45,931 nucleotides of DNA from CAYZAK01 sp964476445 (GTDB lineage: Bacteria > CG03 > SLGR01 > JAGXOG01), in assembly GCA_964476445.1 (NCBI GenBank), contig CAYZAK010000012.1, positions 1 to 45,931 on the forward strand. Reading direction: 5' to 3'. The notes under the pieces were generated by a model, which saw nothing but the letters and a program-made list of their open reading frames with translations, had not been told where the DNA came from and did not search any database. Of the stretch, positions 41,520-45,931 are shown piece after piece. How positions within the stretch are numbered: the first letter of the stretch is position 1; the number at the start of each line of letters is the position of its first letter. A program made the position numbers and the translations under genes.

Positions 41520-42226
41520 TAAACTCTTTTACCGAACCGCCGGTTTCGGCGGCGATAAATCCTTAAGGATTTGTCAAATTCTTTTTCATTAAAATCCGGC
41601 CAGAGCACGGAAGTAAAATATAGCTCGGTGTAAGCCATTCTCCACAGCATAAAGTTGGAAATTCTCATCTCCCCGCTGGTCCTTATCATTAAATCTAAAT
41701 CCGGGACCTGAGGAAGATAAAGATTTTTCTTAAATTCTTTCAACGAAATTTTTGATTTTATTTCTCTCTTTGCAACAGCTTTATTAATAGCATCTATAAT
41801 TTCCCGGCGGCCGCCGTAATCCACGCATATAATTAAGTTTAAACCGGTATTTTTTGCTGTCCGGTTAACCCCCTTTTCCATGGTTTTTTTTACTCTTTCT
41901 GAAAATTTATCTTTTCTTCCGGCAAACATTAGTTTGACATTATTCTCCATAAGATTTTCAACTTCAGAGTTTATGAAAATGACAAAAAGATCCATTAATG
42001 TCTGGATCTCCCGGGAGGGTCTTTTCCAGTTTTCAGTTGAAAAAGCATAAAAAGACAAATATTCAACCCCTACCTTTCCAGCTTTTTTTACAATTTTTCT
42101 CACCGCTTCGGCTCCCCGGCGATGGCCTTTATCTATATTTAAACCTCTCATCTTAGCCCACCGGCTGTTACCGTCCATTATTATACCCACATGTTTAGGG
42201 ATTTTTTTCTTTTTTTCAATTTCCAT
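41519..42226 (-). CDS. uppS: Undecaprenyl diphosphate synthase (cis-prenyltransferase)
   Basis: A 235-residue enzyme that extends farnesyl diphosphate to C55 for cell-wall carrier lipid. HVGIIMDGNSRWAKMRGL holds catalytic Asp18. YLSFYAFSTENWKRP and DLMIRTSGEMRISNFMLW with AYTELYF are the other family signatures. No Shine-Dalgarno is seen before the ATG. A 105-base gap with an inverted repeat separates it from frr, the widest gap in this operon. It overlaps cdsA by one base. Confidence 0.97.
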   Translation of the reverse strand: MEIEKKKKIPKHVGIIMDGNSRWAKMRGLNIDKGHRRGAEAVRKIVKKAGKVGVEYLSFYAFSTENWKRPSREIQTLMDLFVIFINSEVENLMENNVKLMFAGRKDKFSERVKKTMEKGVNRTAKNTGLNLIICVDYGGRREIIDAINKAVAKREIKSKISLKEFKKNLYLPQVPDLDLMIRTSGEMRISNFMLWRMAYTELYFTSVLWPDFNEKEFDKSLRIYRRRNRRFGKRV

Positions 42227-42263
42227 TATTAGTTTTAAATTACAGGAATAACTTTTAAAAGAT

Positions 42264-42332
42264 AAGTCACCGCGATTTTACACCGCCAACCCAGATAAAA
42301 GCAAGCACATTTGTGTAGGATAAGGTGATCTT
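42264..42332 (-). repeat. Extended inverted repeat in the frr-uppS gap
   Basis: Read on the minus strand, AAGATCACC (42332-42324) can pair with GGTGACTT (42271-42264) with one bulge, and TACAC (42317-42313) with GTGTA (42283-42279). This gives one long broken stem that begins at the frr stop codon. No U-tract follows, so it is not a standard terminator. It could be an mRNA processing or stabilising hairpin. Confidence 0.4.
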
Positions 42333-42892
42333 CAGTCTTCCCTTATCTCTTTTTCTTTATGGCTAAGATTTTTATCCAGCTGCTCCGTATATTTATCGGT
42401 TATCTCCTGGATTTTATCTCTGTTACGGTAAGCCTGGTCTTCAGAGATATCACCATTTTTTTCTAATTTTTTTATCTTATCGTTGGCATCTCTTCTTATA
42501 TTTCTTATCTCTACTCTAAAATCTTCGGTGATATCGTTTATTCTTTTGATAAGTTCTTCTCTTCTTTGAGCTGTCAGAGAAGGCACCTGAAGTCGTACAA
42601 TTTTGCCATCAACATTAGGCGTAAGACCCAAATTGGAAGCGACAATAGCTTTTTCAAGAGGTTTCAATGCATTTTTATCCCAGACCTTGATCTCAATAAG
42701 ACGGGGCTGTGGGATACTGATATTGGCCAGCTGATTAATAGGAGTCCTAGAACCGTAATAATCCACTCTTATGCCTTCTAATAAAGCGGCTGAAGCCCGG
42801 CCGGTCCTGATTCCCCTCAATTCCTTTCTTAACCTTTCTACCGTTTTTTTCATCTTTTTCTTAGTATCTTTTAATATTTGACTTACCCGCAT
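42332..42892 (-). CDS. frr: Ribosome recycling factor
   Basis: A 186-residue two-domain protein that splits post-termination ribosomes with EF-G. Domain I is a three-helix bundle (TVERLRKELRGIRTGRASAA at the N-terminus, LTAQRREELIKRINDITEDF and VEIRNIRRDANDKIKKLEKN at the C-terminus). Domain II is the inserted beta part (VDYYGSRTPINQLANISIPQ). Normal length. It lies 15 bases after pyrH. Confidence 0.98.
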   Translation of the reverse strand: MRVSQILKDTKKKMKKTVERLRKELRGIRTGRASAALLEGIRVDYYGSRTPINQLANISIPQPRLIEIKVWDKNALKPLEKAIVASNLGLTPNVDGKIVRLQVPSLTAQRREELIKRINDITEDFRVEIRNIRRDANDKIKKLEKNGDISEDQAYRNRDKIQEITDKYTEQLDKNLSHKEKEIRED

Positions 42893-42907
42893 AGAACCTC
42901 CAGTTTT

Positions 42908-43606
42908 TTATTTTACAACCGTACCTATATCTTCACCGTTTACTACCCTTTTTAGATTTCCTTTTTTTGAAAAATTAAAAATATGAACTTTTAACCGGTT
43001 TTCAGATAAAATGGAAAACGCCGAACTGTCCATAATTTTCAAGTTTTCTCTTAAAGCTTTTTTATAACTTAAAGAACCCCGGAACAGTTTTGCAGTTTTG
43101 TCTTTAGCCGGATCAGCCGAATACACCCCGTCAACATTAGTGGCTTTTAAAAGAATATCCGCTTCAATTTCCAGAGCTCTAAGCGCCGCTGCAGTATCTG
43201 TGGTAAAAAACGGGGACCCGGTTCCTCCGGCGAATATAACAACTTCATTGTTTTCCAGGTAATGTACAGCCTTTTCCACGACCATACTTTCTGTAATATT
43301 CTCAACTTTCAGCGCGCTCAAAATTCTGGCTTTGATGCCCGCTTTTTTTAAAGCGTCCTTTAATCCCAGGGCATTCATTACAGTTCCCATCATCCCCATA
43401 AAATCCGCTGTAATTCTGGAAACGCCTTCGGTTGAACGGGCCCGTACAAAGTTACCCCCCCCCACCACCACGCTTCCCAGCACACCGTTATCTACCACAG
43501 TTATTATCTCACTTACAGTTTTTTTAGCATTTACCGGAGTCAATCCGCGGCCCTCCCCCCCCAGCATCTGACCGCTTAATTTAAGCAGTATACGGCTGTA
43601 CTTCAT
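42908..43606 (-). CDS. pyrH: Uridylate kinase
   Basis: A 232-residue amino-acid-kinase-fold UMP kinase. RILLKLSGQMLGGEGRGL at the start, VVGGGNFVRA, AVHYLENNEVVIFAGGTGSP and FFTTDTAAALRALEIEADIL with LKATNVDGVY are diagnostic. It makes UDP for nucleotide and sugar-nucleotide supply. Two glycine-rich loops are encoded by homopolymers of eight G (43555-43562) and nine G (43455-43463), odd in an AT-rich genome. It overlaps tsf by 4 bases. Confidence 0.98.
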   Translation of the reverse strand: MKYSRILLKLSGQMLGGEGRGLTPVNAKKTVSEIITVVDNGVLGSVVVGGGNFVRARSTEGVSRITADFMGMMGTVMNALGLKDALKKAGIKARILSALKVENITESMVVEKAVHYLENNEVVIFAGGTGSPFFTTDTAAALRALEIEADILLKATNVDGVYSADPAKDKTAKLFRGSLSYKKALRENLKIMDSSAFSILSENRLKVHIFNFSKKGNLKRVVNGEDIGTVVK

Positions 43607-44193
43607 TCTCCGATTGCGAACCGGGAAAAACGGTTTATCTGGATATTTTCTCCCAGTTTAGCTATTGCTTCCTGGAGAACTTCCTTTATTGTTTTACTGT
43701 CATCCCTTATATACGCCTGTTCTAAAAGACAGTTCTGAGAATAGAACTTATTTAATTTTCCCTCAATAATTTTGCCCAAAATATGCTCCGGTTTTCCGGC
43801 TTCTTTAAGCTGTTTGGTCATTATTTTCTTTTCTTTTTCAATTTCTTCTTCGGGTACATCTTCTCTTCTAACCCATCCCGGAGAAGCGGCTGCTATCTGC
43901 ATAGCAATCTCTTTGGCAAAATCCTTGAATTCATCTGTCCGGGCCACAAAGTCTGTTTCACAATTCAACTCTAACAGAACTCCCACCTTGCTTCCCGGAT
44001 GTATGTAGGAATATACAATGCCTTCGGAAGCGTCCCGGTCGGCTTTTTTGGCCGCCTCGGCTTTGCCTTTCTCTCTTAAAATTTCTACCGCTTTATCAAT
44101 ATCATTGTCACTTTCAGCCAGAGCTTCCTTGCAGTCCATTATCCCCGTTCCGGTCATCTTTCTCAATTTCTGAATCTGTTCTATCTGACTCAT
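43603..44193 (-). CDS. tsf: Elongation factor Ts
   Basis: A 196-residue short-form EF-Ts, the nucleotide exchange factor of EF-Tu. It has the N-terminal UBA-like domain with RKMTGTGIMDCKEALAESDN and a single core with GIVYSYIHPGSKVGVLLELN and CETDFVARTDEFKDFAKEIA. The C-terminal GENIQINRFSRF closes it. Forms of about 200 residues are usual outside Proteobacteria. It lies 20 bases after rpsB and overlaps pyrH by 4 bases. Confidence 0.97.
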   Translation of the reverse strand: MSQIEQIQKLRKMTGTGIMDCKEALAESDNDIDKAVEILREKGKAEAAKKADRDASEGIVYSYIHPGSKVGVLLELNCETDFVARTDEFKDFAKEIAMQIAAASPGWVRREDVPEEEIEKEKKIMTKQLKEAGKPEHILGKIIEGKLNKFYSQNCLLEQAYIRDDSKTIKEVLQEAIAKLGENIQINRFSRFAIGE

Positions 44194-44213
44194 CTTTATT
44201 CTCCTTTATCTTT

Positions 44214-45071
44214 TTATCTTTCTTTGTTTTTAGTGTCTTTTTTTTTTGGTTTTTCTTTCTTTGCTTTTGTTTTTTTGGCTTTTTCTTTCTTTGCTTTTGC
44301 TTTTTTGGCTTTTTCTTTTTTAGATTCGGCTTTCTTCTTTTCAGCTTCTTCTTTAGCCCTACGGGCCTCTTCCTGTTCTTTTTTGGCCCGCATATTTTTA
44401 CCTTCCTGCACCGCATCGCCTACAATTTCAGAAATAAGCTGTATGGAACGTATAGCGTCATCGTTGCCGGGTATGACATAGTCTATCGCTTTGGGATTAC
44501 AATTTGTATCCACCAGAGCCACTATAGGAATATCTAACTTACTGGCTTCGGCAATGGCTATCTCTTCTAAATCTATATCTACCACAAACATTATGCTGGG
44601 CAACCGGTTCATATCTTTAATACCGGACAACCCTCTTTCCAGACGGGATTTTTCTTTTTTCATTCTGGACTGTTCCTTTTTAGAACGCCTGCCCATCTCC
44701 CCACTCTCTTCTAAACGATCAAGTTTTTTTAATCTTTTTACGCTCTTGGATATAGTCTCAAAATTAGTTAACATTCCTCCCCACCAGCGGTAGTTTACAT
44801 AGTACATACCACATTCTTCAGCTATTTCCTGAACTATATCATTACCCTGTTTTTTGGTACATACAAAAAGAACATCGCCTCCATCGGCAACAGTTCCCCT
44901 GACATAATTATACGCTGCTTTAAGTTCATCTACTGTCTTTTCTAAATTAAGAATATGTATTCTATTCCTGTCGGTAAAAATATACGGTTCCATTGCCGGA
45001 TTCCAATCTCTGGTCTGGTGCCCAAAATGGACACCTGCTTCCAATAACTGTTTCATGCTAACTATAGCCAT
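44214..45071 (-). CDS. rpsB: Small ribosomal subunit protein S2 with a Lys-rich C-terminal tail
   Basis: A 285-residue S2. The conserved body runs from KQLLEAGVHFGHQTRDWNP through FVCTKKQGNDIVQEIAEECG, YVNYRWWGGMLTNF and VALVDTNCNPKAIDYVIPGN to DDAIRSIQLI. After about residue 230 comes a tail of roughly 55 residues made almost only of Lys, Ala and Glu (EKAKKAKAKKEKAKK and similar). It is encoded by a tandem 30-base repeat. Such tails occur in several phyla and are presumed disordered. The gene has a good promoter (45127-45155) and AAGGAG before the ATG, and heads the operon. Confidence 0.98.
   Translation of the reverse strand: MAIVSMKQLLEAGVHFGHQTRDWNPAMEPYIFTDRNRIHILNLEKTVDELKAAYNYVRGTVADGGDVLFVCTKKQGNDIVQEIAEECGMYYVNYRWWGGMLTNFETISKSVKRLKKLDRLEESGEMGRRSKKEQSRMKKEKSRLERGLSGIKDMNRLPSIMFVVDIDLEEIAIAEASKLDIPIVALVDTNCNPKAIDYVIPGNDDAIRSIQLISEIVGDAVQEGKNMRAKKEQEEARRAKEEAEKKKAESKKEKAKKAKAKKEKAKKTKAKKEKPKKKDTKNKER
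44251..44325 (-). repeat. Tandem 30-base repeat inside the rpsB tail
   Basis: 44251-44280 and 44281-44310 are identical except for one base, and a partial third copy follows from 44311. Each unit encodes ten residues of the Lys/Ala/Glu tail. The array could change copy number by slippage without breaking frame. Confidence 0.85.
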
Positions 45072-45379
45072 TAAATTAACTCCTTTATTATTTCTCTATT
45101 AATTTTCCTTACTATTTCGAAAAAGTATTGTAATAAATTTATTATTTATATTCAAGAGCCCACACTAAACTAACTAAATATAGCTGTTCCAATATTTATT
45201 AATTATTATTTAAGCTCTAGCCGGAATTGTAAAAAAATATCATATAGATTCTAAATTAAAAATATATCCTCTACTAAACGATAAAAATTACAAAACTTTC
45301 ACCAGTACCGGAAGATTTAACGGCTTCACTTTCGGAAATTGACGTCCTGGCTCCTAACTTCTAACAGCTATTAACTAAA
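45072..45379. other. Intergenic region upstream of rpsB
   Basis: These 308 bases separate the DUF1648-like gene from rpsB. The rpsB-proximal part holds the promoter at 45127-45155. The remainder is AT-rich except for a more GC-rich stretch at about 45300-45360, in which I find no gene, tRNA, recognised riboswitch or convincing terminator. Confidence 0.6.
45127..45155 (-). promoter_or_regulatory. Sigma70-type promoter of the rpsB operon
   Basis: On the minus strand TTGAAT (45155-45150), 17 bases and TACAAT (45132-45127) lie about 50 bases before the rpsB ATG. The leader is short and shows no obvious S2-binding fold. Confidence 0.6.
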
Positions 45380-45925
45380 TCAACCATCCTCATTAGTGGG
45401 GGCTTTCTCTTTGGGGGTCTTAAATTCTTTTACAAGTTCAATACTCCATATTACAGAATAAACTGCAAATAAAAAGACAAAAATTAAGAGAAGTGATACA
45501 TTAAGTTCTACAGGTTTTTGGAGATTGGCCTGTATAGACAGGATACCAGCTCCAAATAATAATATAAAAACAGATATGCCGTATTTATATATTAAACCGG
45601 ATAATTTATCCTCCGCTTTGGATTTATTTTCGGGAGTAAGCCAGTAATCTTTATTAGGGATAAATAACCATTTATCCGGTAAGTTGAATGTTAATTTGGG
45701 CAAAAAATAAAAAAGTATAAATAAACCGGTATGTAAAACCATAAAATTAAAAGAATGTGTAAAGCTGGAGACCCACCTGTCAGCTACTCCACCGGGCCCG
45801 TAGTGAATAGCTACATCACCGGATAAGATAACCCATGACAACAGCATAAGTATTATATTACCAGCATAGCTGATAATAAATAAAATTCGTAATTTATTAG
45901 ATATATTTTGTTTTTTAAGGTCCAT
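45380..45925 (-). CDS. DUF1648-like integral membrane protein
   Basis: A 181-residue protein with four predicted membrane helices (about 12-34, 52-72, 110-130, 140-165). Between the first two lies VAIHYGPGGVADRWVSSFTH, which resembles the P-x-H-[FW]-x-x-x-G-x-x-D-x-[YW] element of DUF1648 domains, found in SdpI-like immunity or signalling proteins and in uncharacterised membrane proteins. The family's biochemical role is not settled. The ATG at 45925 lies at the window edge, so its promoter and upstream partner cannot be seen. The C-terminal tail is charged and cytosolic. Confidence 0.65.
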   Translation of the reverse strand: MDLKKQNISNKLRILFIISYAGNIILMLLSWVILSGDVAIHYGPGGVADRWVSSFTHSFNFMVLHTGLFILFYFLPKLTFNLPDKWLFIPNKDYWLTPENKSKAEDKLSGLIYKYGISVFILLFGAGILSIQANLQKPVELNVSLLLIFVFLFAVYSVIWSIELVKEFKTPKEKAPTNEDG

Positions 45926-45931
45926 CTTTAG

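Noticed and set aside
44114..44416. A 100-codon Lys-rich frame on the minus strand between rpsB and tsf
   Set aside because: It is an alternate frame of the repetitive rpsB tail and early tsf, both of which are clearly coded in other frames.
45295..45370. A cyclic-di-GMP or other riboswitch in the gap upstream of rpsB
   Set aside because: Short stems and a GAAAG-like loop are visible on the minus strand, but the conserved aptamer core is missing and the region lies upstream of the rpsB promoter.
1..45931. Mobile element, CRISPR array, prophage or defence island
   Set aside because: No transposase, integrase, spaced direct repeats, phage genes or att-like repeats were found. Gene order and composition are those of a core chromosomal region.

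Overview
The window reads as a chromosomal core-gene region of a low-GC (high-30s % by eye), Gram-negative-type bacterium. The Gram-negative reading rests on an LptE-like lipoprotein next to holA, two predicted outer-membrane beta-barrel proteins, and a WecA/TagO-like and a GT4 glycosyltransferase. Other traits are common in Firmicutes and deep-branching or candidate phyla: RNase Y with YmdB, a Ktr/Trk potassium pair, the xseA-xseB-ispA-dxs-tlyA block, and the rpsB-tsf-pyrH-frr-uppS-cdsA-dxr-rseP-ispG-proS block. This mixture suggests an uncultured lineage such as Omnitrophota, Elusimicrobiota or a relative. That placement is an inference and is not proven here. I see no rRNA, tRNA, CRISPR array, insertion sequence or prophage.

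Layout, left to right. 1-2819 (minus): end of a polysaccharide cluster (GT4 glycosyltransferase, TPR membrane protein, truncated WecA/TagO-like gene). 2820-4153 (plus): a monocistronic outer-membrane barrel gene with a strong promoter and two terminators, then rpsT with its own promoter. 4140-18328 (minus): a long, tightly packed run zapA, 6S RNA, rarA, 5-FCL, rny, ymdB, folD, xseA, xseB, ispA, dxs, tlyA, leuS, lptE, holA. 18361-25146 (minus): infC, rpmI, rplT, trkH, trkA, a TPR protein, pheS, pheT and a ZapB-like coiled coil. 25242-27299: recG, divergent from rpmB. 27575-32061 (minus): a sulfur/thiol cluster (cysteine desulfurase, serine acetyltransferase, TlpA-like thioredoxin lipoprotein, MnmA) followed by a barrel protein. 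32291-33394 (plus): an AI-2E-family transporter. 33405-45071 (minus): the rpsB to proS operon, followed by a HEAT-repeat protein and RnfD. 45380-45925: a DUF1648-like membrane protein.

How the genes fit together. The two large minus-strand runs combine translation (S2, EF-Ts, RRF, IF-3, L35, L20, LeuRS, PheRS, ProRS) with isoprenoid and envelope precursor synthesis. Dxs, Dxr, IspG, IspA and UppS carry the MEP route to undecaprenyl phosphate, and CdsA makes CDP-diacylglycerol. The same runs hold DNA maintenance genes (HolA, RecG, RarA, ExoVII). The sulfur cluster plausibly links cysteine synthesis to tRNA 2-thiolation.

The window is mostly housekeeping and I found no convincing wholly new system. 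The points most worth a second look are: a 6S RNA squeezed between zapA and rarA; two genes that appear to start on non-canonical codons (infC on AUA, a barrel gene on AUU); a TlyA without its S4 domain; a PheT without its B2 tRNA-binding domain; a glycosyltransferase fused to half of a second one; a FolD with altered signature residues; and poly-G tracts in core genes.
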